DNA from: RI-231 sp041394905
Lineage (GTDB): Bacteria > Acidobacteriota > Terriglobia > Bryobacterales > UBA6623
Reading direction: 5' to 3'
DNA length: 64,000 bases
Assembly (NCBI GenBank): GCA_041394905.1
Contig: JAWKHJ010000015.1
Location: 62,001-126,000 of the forward strand
Shown here: positions 9,722 through 18,457 of the stretch, in pieces
Layout of the letters: each line of letters starts with the position of its first letter
How positions within the stretch are numbered: the stretch's first letter is position 1
Translations under genes and position numbers: made by a program
Notes under the pieces: model-generated
Databases searched by the model: none
Seen by the model: the letters and a program-made list of their open reading frames with translations, nothing else
Told to the model about the DNA's origin: nothing

Positions 9722-11058
9722 CCCGAAAAGCGCTCTCACGCAGAACGATTCTCAGAGGGGTAGGCGCCGCGGTGGCGCTTCCGTTCCTCGATGCGATGAC
9801 GCCGGCGATGGCGTCGAGCACGCTCCCTGGCGGGGCCCCCGTCCGCATGGCGTTTGTTTATGTGCCGAACGGCATCGACATGCGCTTTTGGAACCCGGAT
9901 TACGAGGGCAAGCTGAAGGAGCTGCCTTCGACCTTGGCGCCGATGGAGCCGCTGCGCGACCAAGTCACGCTGCTTAGCAACCTGACCCACAACAATGGGC
10001 GTGCGTTGCTCGACGGCGCAGGCGACCACGGGCGTTGTTGCGGGTCCTACTTGACAGGCGTGCAGCCTCGCAAGTCCGCCGACGACATCCATTGCGGCAT
10101 TTCTTGCGACCAGATCGTGGCGAACGAGATCGGCCACCTGACCCGCTTCCCCTCGCTCGAGATCGGTATTGAGGACGCGCGCCAGGCAGGCAACTGCGAC
10201 TCGGGTTATTCCTGCGCCTACACGAACAATTTGGCGTGGCGCTCGGAGACTCAGCCGCTTCCGCCGGTGCTCAATCCGCGGGATTTGTTTGAGCGGCTCT
10301 TTGGCAAGGACGCGCATTTGACGCCGGAGCAGCGCGCGATTCGCAACGACCGCCGCCGCAGCATCCTCGACTTCGTCACGGAAGATACGCATAGGCTGCA
10401 GGGCGACCTGGGCCCGACGGACAAGCGCAAGCTTGACGAGTACCTCGGGTCGATTCGCCAGATCGAGCTCCAACTTGCCAAGGCCGAGCACGACAACGCG
10501 CAGATCGACCCGGGCATGGACAAGCCCTATGGCGTTCCGCCCGACTTTGCCGAGCACTTCCGGCTGATGACGGACATGATGACGGTCGCCTTCCAGGCCG
10601 ACCTGACGCGCGTGATGACGTTCCTCGTGACCCGCGAAGGCTCGTCGCGGCCCTACCGCGAAATCGGCATCCCCGACGGCCACCACCCGCTCACGCACCA
10701 CCAGAACGACCCTGTGAAGATGGAGAAGGTGGTGAAGATCAACGAGTATCACATGCGGCAGTTCGCCGACTGGATGATGCGCCTGAGCAAGATTCAGGAA
10801 GGCGACGGCTCGTTGCTCGACAACTCGATGATCATCTACGGCGCGGGCCTGTCCGACGGCAACCGCCACACCCATGAGGACCTGCCGACGATGATGGTGG
10901 CCGCGGCGGCGGACACGTTTCGCCGGGCCGACGCATCGTCTACCGCAAGGAGACGCCCATGTCGAACCTGTTCCTGACGATGATGGACTCGATGGGCGCT
11001 ACATGCCGAACACTTCGGCGATTCGACGGGTCGTGTGGATCCGTTGAACTTGACGTAG
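9718..11058 (+). CDS. DUF1552 domain-containing exported protein (frame interrupted at 3' end)
   Basis: Partner of the upstream DUF1592 cytochrome in many genomes; function unknown. The N-terminus is a Tat-like signal (SRRTILRGVGAAVALPFLDA). Typical DUF1552 blocks follow: FVYVPNGIDM, LSNLTHNN, GDHGRCCGSYLTG, SCDQIVANEIG, and the late IIYGAGLSDGNRHTHEDLPTMM. Near 10910-10920 the frame shifts. The true end reads IVYRKETPMSNLFLTMMDSMG, and after a second shift near 11005 AEHFGDSTGRVDPLNLT, ending at 11058. The start codon overlaps the stop of the cytochrome gene by 4 bases, which implies translational coupling and a joint function. An intrinsic terminator follows at 11086. Confidence 0.88.
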
Positions 11059-11085
11059 GTTGCTTGTCCCGTCAATTCTGTTTTG

Positions 11086-11109
11086 CGCCCCACCCGGAAG
11101 GGTGGGGCG
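11086..11109 (+). terminator. Intrinsic terminator after the DUF1592/DUF1552 pair
   Basis: A 10-bp GC-rich perfect stem (CGCCCCACCC with its complement) is closed by the tetraloop GGAA and followed by the T-rich stretch TCTTGTTGT. It lies 27 bases after the DUF1552 stop codon. Confidence 0.8.
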
Positions 11110-11209
11110 TCTTGTTGTAGGCTGGAGAAATCGAGGCCTACTTCGAAACCGCTCGATCCGACGAGGCGGCGCTGAAGGTGCTCATCGCCACCGCCGCGGC
11201 GGGCCAGGG

Positions 11210-12458
11210 CTAGTCCAGGTCTCCCGACAAGGCGAGTGCCACGAGCAGCGCCTGTTGAACGCCCTTGTAGGAGTCGGCGGCGTCAAAGCTCGCCGGGCGA
11301 GTGTGCGCCTTGGCCGTGTCCTCCTCCGCCGATGGTGATCGCCGGGATCCCGAGGCTCATCCCGATGTTGGCGTCCGTGGAGCCTTCGCGCAGCCGGGCT
11401 CTAGCTCGAGCGCTTGCGTGGCGGCGATGGCTGCCTGCACGGCAGGCGAGTCCTCAGGCGTCTGTCCGGCGGGTCGGTAGCCCAACTTGGTCGAGCGAGG
11501 CTTCGAGCGGCGCACGGTCCTGCCACCGGGCGCGTTCGTCGGCGAGCGCCTTCTCCGTTGCGGCTTGAAACTTGGCGTGCAGGGTCTCCAGGGCATCCTT
11601 GTCCCGCGAGCGCATGTCGACCTCGAGCCAGGCGTCGTGTGCGATCGAGTTGACGGACGTTCCGCCGCCGATACGCCCGACGGAGAAGGTCGTCTTGGGG
11701 CCGGGCGCGGTTTCGAACTCGGCGATGTTGGCGATCAGCCGCCCCAGAGCATGGATGGGGTTCGTCATGCCGAATGAGCCGTAGCTGTGGCCGCCGGGGC
11801 CGGAGTAGGTGACGCGGTAGCGGTAGCTGCCAACGCCGACGTTGACGATGCTCGCTCGCACGCCGTCTACCGAGATGAAGCGGTCAATCTTGCCCGGCAG
11901 TTCTTGCTGGAAAAGGTGTTTGACGCCACGCAGGTCGCCCAAGCCTTCCTCGCCCACTGTGCCGACGAACAGGATGGAGCCATCCGTTTCGACCTTGGCG
12001 TGGTTGAGCGCGTCGAGCACGCCAAGCACGACCGCCAAGCCGCGGCCGTCGTCGCCGATGCCTGGGGCGGAGAGGCGGTCGCCTTCGCGTTTGACGGTCA
12101 CGTCCGTGCCTTCTGGGAAAACCGTGTCGAGGTGTGCGCTGAAGACGAGAAGCGGCGAGGCGTTGCGCCCGGGCCTTAGACCCAGCACGTTGCCCACGTC
12201 GTCAGTGCGGACCTCACGCAAACCGCGTGCTCGGAACATCTCCGCGTAGGCGCGGCCGCGCGCCTGCTCTTGGAAAGGCGGAGCGGGGATCTCGGTGAGC
12301 GCAACCTGGTAGTCGAGGACGCGCGGCTCATTCGTCTGGGCGAATTCGAGAGCAGCCTGAACCTGCGGATCGACCAATAGTTGACGCACGGCGGCGCGAG
12401 GGTCCGCGCTGAGGGCGAGGGTGAAGACCAGGCAGGCCGTCGACACACGAAACAGCAT
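11210..12458 (-). CDS. M20-family zinc metallopeptidase, exported (frame interrupted at 3' end)
   Basis: A di-zinc exopeptidase of the M20 (peptidase T / aminoacylase-like) family. Seen: FSAHLDTVFPEG (first metal His and Asp), APGIGDDGRGLAVVLGVLDA (bridging Asp), VGTVGEEGLGDLRG (Glu-Glu base and ligand), and SGPGGHSYGSFG of the dimerisation domain. The C-terminal metal-site block reads ITIGGGGHGQGAHSPGE only after two shifts, near 11470 and 11400; the corrected protein ends ALSGDLD at 11210. I chose the start at 12458 because a signal peptide (MLFRVSTACLVFTLALSA) follows directly, so it acts outside the cytoplasm. Its promoter must lie in the 12459-12583 gap shared with the divergent TadG-like gene. 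Confidence 0.85.
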
Positions 12459-12583
12459 GAGATCTCTCGATTTTACAGGCGAATGTGCTCGGTTCACCCA
12501 AAATGAGGGGCTTTTTCTAAGGCGAGCCCCCTAGTGGCTCTACCGCTTCCGCTGGATTGAGCTGCGGCGCGCGGGGCGGCAGA

Positions 12584-13675
12584 GTGGAGGGAGTGGGTCA
12601 AACTGCGTCCAACAGGCGAGGCGAGCGCGGTCAAGCGCTGATCCTGTTTGCTGTCGTGTTTGTGTTTCTGCTCGGTCTGGTCGGATTGGCGATTGACGGC
12701 TCGCGCCTTTATGCCGAGCAAGCCCGCGTCCAGGGAGCGGCGGACGCTGCTGCCATAGGCGCAGCACAGGAGATGCGGCGCGGCCATTTTGACTACGAAC
12801 GCGACCTTGTACCCGCGGCTTCCCACGATGCCGGCCTCTGGGGCTTCGATGACCGCAACGCGGAGATCATCGTGCACCAACCGCCCGTGACGGGCGACCA
12901 CCAGGGGAGTCCCGAGCACGTGGAAGTCGTCATCCGGACACAGATGCAGAACAGCTTCATGGGTATGTTCGGCGCGAATCGGCAGACTGTGGCAGGACGC
13001 GCGGTGGGCGGACTCGCGGCGGATGATCCGCCCTGCATCGCTGTCTTCGCTGAGGACGGATACAGCGTTGAAGGTGAGCAACCGTTCGAGCCGGATTGTG
13101 GCGTTGAACCTTCTTCGGCCGCCGACCCGTTTGTCGCGCTACGCATGCCGTCTTGTGCGGGCGCACCGGTCGGCGCCGCCGAGTCATCCGAAGAGAGCGG
13201 CGAGATGCTGTACTGGCCGGGTTGCTACGACGAGCCCGTCGTGATTCGCTCCGGGAAAGTGCGCTTGATGCCCGGTGCACACATCTTTACTGCGGGCTTG
13301 TCGATTGAGGGCGGGGAAGTCGCTGGCGAGGGGGTAACGTTGCTTTTCCCGGCGACGGACGAGCAGGCCGGGGTCACCCTTCGTCCGCAAGCTCGTGTGG
13401 ATCTGCGTGCGACCCTCCACGGTGAGTTTGCCGGCGTGCTGATTTTCGGCGAAGCGGGTGGCGCGACGCTCGAGCGTGGCCTGGGCTCGCAGTTGGAAGG
13501 GGCGCTCTATTTCCCAAAATCCACCTTGCGCTGGGCGCCGAACGCCAATGGTTCGCCGGCCTGGACGCAGGTTGCCGCTGAGCGTGTGGTGGTCCTGGAA
13601 GCTCCGGGGGGACGCGAGGTCACAGCCTCTCCTCTAGGCGCGACGGCTGCACGAACGGCGGTGCTGGCCGAATGA
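12584..13675 (+). CDS. TadG-like pilus-associated protein (TadE/G N-terminal segment)
   Basis: The N-terminus has the TadE/TadG signature: GERGQALILFAVVFVFLLGLVGLAIDGSR, a short positive stretch before one membrane helix, followed by YAEQARVQGAADAAAIGAAQ. In Flp pilus systems such pseudopilin-like proteins are inserted by the Tad secretion apparatus. The remaining 250 residues are unlike standard TadG, with no von Willebrand A motif. They hold several cysteines (DPPCIAVF, PDCGVEP, PSCAG, WPGCYD) and a stretch of short beta-strand-like repeats (LMPGAHIFTAGLSIEGGEV... onward). Starts GTG 12584, GTG 12593 and TTG 12557 are all possible; none has an ideal ribosome site. It overlaps the TadE-like gene by 4 bases. 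Confidence 0.7.
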   Translation: MEGVGQTASNRRGERGQALILFAVVFVFLLGLVGLAIDGSRLYAEQARVQGAADAAAIGAAQEMRRGHFDYERDLVPAASHDAGLWGFDDRNAEIIVHQPPVTGDHQGSPEHVEVVIRTQMQNSFMGMFGANRQTVAGRAVGGLAADDPPCIAVFAEDGYSVEGEQPFEPDCGVEPSSAADPFVALRMPSCAGAPVGAAESSEESGEMLYWPGCYDEPVVIRSGKVRLMPGAHIFTAGLSIEGGEVAGEGVTLLFPATDEQAGVTLRPQARVDLRATLHGEFAGVLIFGEAGGATLERGLGSQLEGALYFPKSTLRWAPNANGSPAWTQVAAERVVVLEAPGGREVTASPLGATAARTAVLAE

Positions 13676-14079
13676 GGTGCGCACGCCGAAGAGGGGGCGC
13701 TTTGCTGGAGGCGGCGATCTGTCTACCGATCGCGCTCTATCTGCTGGTAGCCGTGGGGGACTTCGGTCGCTTCTACGCTGAGTCCGCCCGCTTGGATGAG
13801 GTCGCAATGAATGCGGCGCGTAACTCTGCAGCGCAAAGTCGACCTACGGAAGCAGAGACGGCGCAAGGATCGGCGACGATCCGCGTGGAGACGTTCTGTG
13901 GCTGCCCCACTGAACCCGAATCGCGGTTTTCCTGTGGAGAGCGCAGTTGCGGGAGCTATGGTGAGCCTGCTCACTATGTCCAAGCAACGGTGCGGACGCC
14001 GTTCTCTTTCCTGTCACGTTACCCCGGATTTCCGTCCTCCGTGGACTTCGAGCGCTCGGCGACCGTCCGCACGCGCTAG
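13672..14079 (+). CDS. TadE-like pilus-associated protein
   Basis: A 135-residue protein with the TadE layout: a short Arg-rich leader, the GGALLEAAICLPIALYLLVA membrane segment with the conserved Glu, then an extracytoplasmic domain. Four cysteines cluster in the middle (CGCPTEPESRFSCGERSC), suggesting disulphides or a metal site. The start codon overlaps the TadG-like stop (ATGA), so the two are made together. No TadA ATPase, TadB/C or prepilin peptidase lies nearby, so the pair is either an orphan or depends on a distant tad locus. Confidence 0.75.
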   Translation: MRCARRRGGALLEAAICLPIALYLLVAVGDFGRFYAESARLDEVAMNAARNSAAQSRPTEAETAQGSATIRVETFCGCPTEPESRFSCGERSCGSYGEPAHYVQATVRTPFSFLSRYPGFPSSVDFERSATVRTR

Positions 14080-14274
14080 CATCCTGTCAGGGGTTTCTCC
14101 TAGCTGGGTCCCAGGACGTCCGTTTGGCGTCATTTGCCTGCATAAGGTGTCAAGGTTAATTGGAAAAAGCGCTTTGGTCCCATCGCCTAATTCGACCCAA
14201 ACATGGCACTCTAGTCCTTCAAGATGAGCCAAGGGGCAACTCGCCGCTAGACGGCAGCTGGGGGAGAGATAGAG

Positions 14275-14478
14275 ATGATGAAGACCCAAGAGATGGAATC
14301 GCGATTGGAGTTTCTGCGTGCGGAGCTCGAACGCGAGCTCCGCTTGCTGGAAGTCCTGACTGATCCGGAAGAGCCGACCGGCCACCTAGACCGCAAACAA
14401 CGCAAAGCCGGCGTGGGCCGGATTCTGCTCGAGCTTGGCGCACTGCAGATGCGGCTGTTGGAAGCCGAAGGGCGCTAG
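14275..14478 (+). CDS. Small helical protein of unknown function
   Basis: A 67-residue protein dominated by Leu/Glu/Arg heptad-like spacing (LEFLRAELERELRLLEVLTD, then LLELGALQMRLLEAEG), so probably a coiled-coil or helical hairpin. I recognise no family. A strong ribosome site (GGGGGAGAG) lies about 6 bases before ATG 14275, supporting expression; ATG 14278 follows at once. It is separated by 195 bases from the TadE-like gene, so it may have its own promoter, although I could not identify one. Its stop codon overlaps the stop of the convergent redoxin gene (CTAG, 14475-14478). Confidence 0.6.
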   Translation: MMKTQEMESRLEFLRAELERELRLLEVLTDPEEPTGHLDRKQRKAGVGRILLELGALQMRLLEAEGR

Positions 14479-15056
14479 CCGTAGTAGCCCGGCGCGGCGC
14501 CGGGTCGCCACTTGATGTTGCAGCCGGCGCTTGGCTTCTGATCCGCGGTAACCGCGGTGTCGTAGAGCACGGCGTCGAGAGCCGCGCGCAGGTCGTTGCC
14601 CGTCACGGGCGTCTCATTGCCCGGGCGGCTTGCATCAAGTTGACCGCGGTAGACCAAGCGGCGATCCCGATCGAAGAGAAAGAAATCCGGCGTACATGCG
14701 GCCGTGTAGGCCTTCGCGACTTCCTGGGTCTCGTCGAACAGGTAGGGAAAGCGAAAATCCTGCTCCTGAGCCTGCTTGCGCAAATTGTCCGGCCCGTCCT
14801 GTGGATGCGTGCCCACGTCATTCGAGCTGATCGCAACGATGCCGATTGGCTTGTCTTGGTAGTCCTTCCCGATCTTCGCCAACTCCTTCTGCACATGGAT
14901 GACGAAGGGGCAGTGTGCGCAAAGGAACATCACCAGCGTCCCCTTCGTTCCGGCCACATCGTCGAACGAAATCGTTTCGCCGTTCACTACGTCCTGTAGT
15001 GCGAACGGTGGAGCTTCCACGCCGAGCTCGAGCATGGTGGATTCAGTTAGCGCCAT
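14475..15056 (-). CDS. Thioredoxin-fold peroxiredoxin-like protein
   Basis: A 193-residue redoxin of the AhpC/TSA-thioredoxin superfamily. The active-site region reads VMFLCAHCPFVIHVQKEL, a Cys-Ala-His-Cys pair (about residues 46-49) in place of the thioredoxin CGPC. VAISSNDVGTHPQDGPDNL, CTPDFFLFDRDRRLVYRGQLD and a C-terminal CNIKWRPG block are typical of the family often annotated as thioredoxin family protein in Acidobacteria and Bacteroidetes. There is no signal peptide, so a cytosolic thiol-disulphide or peroxide role is likely. The reading frame is intact. It converges on the small helical gene with a 4-base overlap. Confidence 0.85.
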   Translation of the reverse strand: MALTESTMLELGVEAPPFALQDVVNGETISFDDVAGTKGTLVMFLCAHCPFVIHVQKELAKIGKDYQDKPIGIVAISSNDVGTHPQDGPDNLRKQAQEQDFRFPYLFDETQEVAKAYTAACTPDFFLFDRDRRLVYRGQLDASRPGNETPVTGNDLRAALDAVLYDTAVTADQKPSAGCNIKWRPGAAPGYYG

Positions 15057-15203
15057 GGGAACTCAGGGTAGCAGGGCGGCCTGTGGGTTTGTAAACCCGA
15101 TGCTAAATCTGGAAGCGCTCCTGGGCGTGATGAAACGCCCGACGGTGTTTTTGGCGTCTAACAGAGTGACGGCCGGTCGACTCGCCTGCCCGAGGAGAGA
15201 AGG

Positions 15204-16334
15204 ATGACACGATGGATTTTAGCAGTGGCGCTGGCCGCGGTGAGTATGCCGCTGGTCGCCGCCGACAAGGACAAAGACAAAGCCGACGAGAGCAAGACGG
15301 CTCCCGTCGTACAGCAGACCCGCGACCCAAAGAACGACAAGGAAGACGTCTCGAAGATCGGCGATCGCGATGTCGACGGCGGCGTCAATTTCTACGGCAT
15401 CAACAAAGAGATTCAGCTCGGAAAATCGATGGCGGATGAGGTTGAACGGACCGCGAAGATCATCGACGATCCGGTCATCTCCGAGTACGTGAACCGCGTC
15501 GGGCAGAACTTGGTTCGCAATTCGGATGCACAGGTCCCTTTCACGATCAAGGTGATCGATAGCCCGGAGGTGAACGCGTTTGCGCTGCCTGGAGGCTTTT
15601 TCTACGTCAACTCGGGCTTGATCGAGTTGGCGGAGACGGAATCTGAGCTTGCCGGTGTGATGGCGCACGAGATTGCACACGTCACGGCGCGGCACGGTAC
15701 GCGGCAGGCGACGCGCGGTCAGATCGCCAACTTGGCGAGCATCCCGATGGCGATCTTCCTGCCCGGGGGCTGGCTGGGTTACGGCATCTACCAGGCGGCG
15801 AACTTTGCCATTCCGATGACCTTCCTCAAGTTCTCCCGCGGCTTCGAGAAAGAGGCGGACTTCTTGGGGATGCAGTACCTGTACAAAGCCGGCTACGACC
15901 CGACCTCGATGGTGACGTTCTTCGAGCGCATGCAGGCGCAGCAGAAGCGCAAGAGCGGCAAATTTGCGCAAGCCTTCAGCTCGCACCCGCCGACGGGCAA
16001 GCGCATCGAGCTGATCCAGGAGCGGATGGGCGAAATCTTGCCCGCGAAGCCGGAGTACCTGATCACGACGAACGAGTTCCAAAACGTGCGCGAGCGGCTG
16101 ATGCGCCTGACCAACCGCACCAAGCGCGATGATGAGGATCCCAATCGCCCGACGTTGCGCCGGTCGTCGCCGACCGACACAATCGACGGCGGCGAGGAGC
16201 CGGGGGATGAGGGCCGACCGACGCTGAAGCGCTCGCCCGACTCCTCCACCACGGAGCCCGCCGAACCCACGACGACCACTGACAGCGACCGGCCGACGCT
16301 GAAGCGGTCGATCTCGGACGACTCCGGGGCGTAG
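15204..16334 (+). CDS. M48 family metalloprotease with repeated RPTLKRS tail
   Basis: An exported zinc peptidase of the M48 (BepA/Oma1-like) group, expected in envelope protein quality control. A signal peptide (MTRWILAVALAAVSMPLVAA) is followed by a Lys/Asp-rich linker. The metal site is MAHEIAHVTARH (His155, Glu156, His159), with the third ligand in FEKEADFLG (Glu217), and the substrate-site block is HPPTGKRIEL. The last 60 residues are acidic and Pro/Thr/Ser-rich and carry three copies of a heptad: RPTLRRS at 315-321, RPTLKRS at 338-344 and RPTLKRS at 363-369. There is a strong ribosome site (GAGAAGG) just before ATG. The gene is intact and followed by a terminator. Confidence 0.9.
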   Translation: MTRWILAVALAAVSMPLVAADKDKDKADESKTAPVVQQTRDPKNDKEDVSKIGDRDVDGGVNFYGINKEIQLGKSMADEVERTAKIIDDPVISEYVNRVGQNLVRNSDAQVPFTIKVIDSPEVNAFALPGGFFYVNSGLIELAETESELAGVMAHEIAHVTARHGTRQATRGQIANLASIPMAIFLPGGWLGYGIYQAANFAIPMTFLKFSRGFEKEADFLGMQYLYKAGYDPTSMVTFFERMQAQQKRKSGKFAQAFSSHPPTGKRIELIQERMGEILPAKPEYLITTNEFQNVRERLMRLTNRTKRDDEDPNRPTLRRSSPTDTIDGGEEPGDEGRPTLKRSPDSSTTEPAEPTTTTDSDRPTLKRSISDDSGA

Positions 16335-16361
16335 GCGCGCCCCGCCTTCTCTCCTCGTCGG

Positions 16362-16393
16362 AAAGGCCTGAGCCGAGTTTGGCTCAGGCCTTT
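16362..16393. terminator. Bidirectional hairpin terminator
   Basis: A perfect 13-bp stem (AAAGGCCTGAGCC and its complement) with loop GAGTTT, flanked by A and T runs on the two sides. It ends transcription from the M48 gene (plus) and from the ectoine operon (minus). The stop codon of the symporter lies inside the right arm. Confidence 0.85.
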
Positions 16394-17805
16394 TCGCTTT
16401 GTGGGGCGAAGCCCAAGGCTTTGCCGATCGCGAACACGACCAATCCGCTCAGCATGCCCGGCATGACCTCGTAGACAATCGTCTGGTCCCAGCCGAGGGC
16501 GCGCCATGCGAGCACGGTTGCGACGCCGACCACGACCATCGTTAGCGCTAGGCCCTCTCGCGGTTTTTGGTTGAGCGAGTAAGCGATCATCAATGGCCCA
16601 AACGCGCTTGCGAGAGTCGCCCAGGCGATCAGCACCAAAGTGAAAACGCTCTCGTTGCGGCCGAGCGCGATGGCTAGGGCGAGCACGGTGACGAACAAAG
16701 TAGCGCCCTTGGTCGCCGCGTAGCTTTGCAGCGGACGATAGCGGAAGTCTCGGGTGATCGCGGCGGTGCAGCTCAAGATCACCGAGTCCGCCGTGGAGAT
16801 GGTGGCGGCAAACAGTCCGGCTAACACGAGGCCAGTGAGTACGGGTGGAAGCAGTTGCCCGGCCAAGGTCGGCAGTGCGAGCTCGGCGTCAAAGCTCGCG
16901 CCCTCCGGCAGCAGCAGACGAGCGGCCAGTCCTACGCAGATCGTGATGGCGTAGAAGACGCTGAACCAGCCGTAGTAATAACCGCGAACCCGCCACATGT
17001 TGTCCGGGTTGTCCATGGCCATGAAGCGGACCATGATGTGCGGTTGCCCGATCACCGCCGCTCCCGCGAACAGCCACCCCGTGACGAACAGCGCCGGCCC
17101 AGCCCAGCCGTCGAGGGTCAGGTCCGGCGGAAACCAGTCCATGTACTGAGGCGATACGTTGGCCAGAGCATCGGCGAAGGCGCTCCAGCCGCCAAGCTGA
17201 TCGAGCGCTACCCAGAGCATCAGTCCCATGGCCGTGAGCATGACCATCGACTGTGCGGCGTCCGTCCAGATGGAGGCGCGGATGCCGCCGGCGAAGCAGT
17301 AGAGCAAGACGATCACAGCACCAATGACCGCGCCGACGCCATAGTTCCATCCGAACAGAACATGGAGCGCCTTGCTGCCGGCGGTGAGTTGCGCCGCCGC
17401 GTATGCGCCAAGGAACAGCACAGTGAGGATGCCGCCGAGGATTTGCAGATGCTTGAAATCCGTGCCTTGCCACGCTGCCAGAGCGCCGGCGAAGCTCTGT
17501 TGGTTGTGCGCTTCGGTGGTGATGCGAAGCTTCTCATGCACGAATAGCGACGCTAGAAAGTCGCCGACGATCCAACCGATCATCAGCCAGATCGAGGACA
17601 ACCCATAGGTGTAGGTGAAGCCGATCATGCCAATGAACATGTAGCCGCTGTTGTTGGTCGCAACGGCGGACAACGCAACCAGCCAGGGCTGTACGCTTTG
17701 GCTCGCCAGCAAATAGTCGTCGCCTGTCTGCTCGCGCTTGAGCATGGAGAGCAGGCCGATGACGACGAAGGCGAGCAGGAAGAATCCGAAGCTGAGCAGC
17801 GTCAC
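16384..17805 (-). CDS. Sodium:solute symporter (SSS/PutP family), last gene of the ectoine operon
   Basis: A 473-residue polytopic membrane protein of the SSS family with the expected 12-13 hydrophobic helices. Family marks are VATNNSGYMFIGMIGFTYTYG, GGIRASIWTDAAQSMVML and the sodium-site region ATISTADSVILSCTAAITRDF. Relatives carry proline, pantothenate, choline-type or other compatible solutes. Its position as seventh gene of the ect operon makes uptake or recapture of ectoine or a related osmolyte the leading hypothesis. The start is GTG (17805), overlapping the marC stop by 4 bases (GTGA), so translation is coupled. The 3' end lies within a terminator hairpin. Substrate is inferred from context only. 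Confidence 0.88.
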   Translation of the reverse strand: MTLLSFGFFLLAFVVIGLLSMLKREQTGDDYLLASQSVQPWLVALSAVATNNSGYMFIGMIGFTYTYGLSSIWLMIGWIVGDFLASLFVHEKLRITTEAHNQQSFAGALAAWQGTDFKHLQILGGILTVLFLGAYAAAQLTAGSKALHVLFGWNYGVGAVIGAVIVLLYCFAGGIRASIWTDAAQSMVMLTAMGLMLWVALDQLGGWSAFADALANVSPQYMDWFPPDLTLDGWAGPALFVTGWLFAGAAVIGQPHIMVRFMAMDNPDNMWRVRGYYYGWFSVFYAITICVGLAARLLLPEGASFDAELALPTLAGQLLPPVLTGLVLAGLFAATISTADSVILSCTAAITRDFRYRPLQSYAATKGATLFVTVLALAIALGRNESVFTLVLIAWATLASAFGPLMIAYSLNQKPREGLALTMVVVGVATVLAWRALGWDQTIVYEVMPGMLSGLVVFAIGKALGFAPQSEKA

Positions 17806-18436
17806 GGTGCGGCGCCCCCGCCCAATGCTCCCGCGCCTTGTAGACCGGCGAGGATCATCTCAATGCCGATCGCTCCGATGAACAGCGCGTTGGTTCGCAT
17901 CAGGATGGTGAAGTACGAGCCCAGCAAACTATCCTGGGCGCCGGCCCCGAAGCGCCCGACCAAGACTTGCGCGAGGCATACGATGGCAAAGTTCACTGCC
18001 AGTACGGCGGCGATCAGGAGCACATCGAAGGGCGTTTCGAGGTTGCGTCCGATGAGGATGCTGATCCAGATGGTGGCGGGTCCGACCATGAAAGGAATCG
18101 AAATGCTGGTGGCGATCTCGCTTGGCTTCCCTGGAAAAACTGTGCGCTGCCGCCGCCTTGGGTGAAGTAGCGCACCGAGATAAGAAAGACGATCAGGCCG
18201 CCGAAGATGCGGAATGCTTCGATTCGGACCTGAAACACCTCAATAAACAAGAACTCGCCGGTGAGAGCGAAAAGAGCGTAGACCCCCAGGCTGAGCAAGC
18301 TCGCGCGTCCGTAGATGCTCGCGAACTCACGCCTGGGAGTTGTGCGCATGAGCTCCCACAGGAACAAAGCCTGTGAGAACGGATTCAGGACGACGAATAG
18401 GTACGCCGCCAAACGGAGTTGTTCCGCGGTTAGCAT
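17802..18436 (-). CDS. MarC family integral membrane protein (one frameshift)
   Basis: A MarC/UPF0056 protein of six predicted membrane helices, about 211 residues once one shift near 18130 is corrected (FFQG before, PSEIATSISIPFMVGPATIW after). Family marks are FVVLNPFSQALFLWEL at the N-terminus and the IPFMVGPATI segment. MarC proteins have no settled function; some behave as amino-acid or metabolite exporters. It starts 22 bases after ectD and overlaps the symporter by 4 bases, so it is firmly embedded in the ectoine operon. I infer a role in osmolyte or precursor transport, or in a membrane response to osmotic stress. Confidence 0.82.
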
Positions 18437-18457
18437 GCGGTCGCGCCCTGGACGGAT

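Noticed and set aside
9736..10875. Long open frame on the minus strand, 379 codons
   Set aside because: It is antisense to the DUF1552 gene, is His/Arg/Val-rich with no recognisable motif, and is the kind of shadow frame expected in GC-rich coding DNA.
11127..11213. Plus-strand 28-codon frame ending LIATAAAGQG
   Set aside because: Natural-looking composition, but no start codon in frame (TAG just upstream) and no homologous motif; possibly a gene remnant, too short to call.
14205..14222. TGGCAC resembling a sigma-54 -24 element before the small helical gene
   Set aside because: The -12 part (TTGCA at the right spacing) is missing, and no enhancer-binding protein is nearby.
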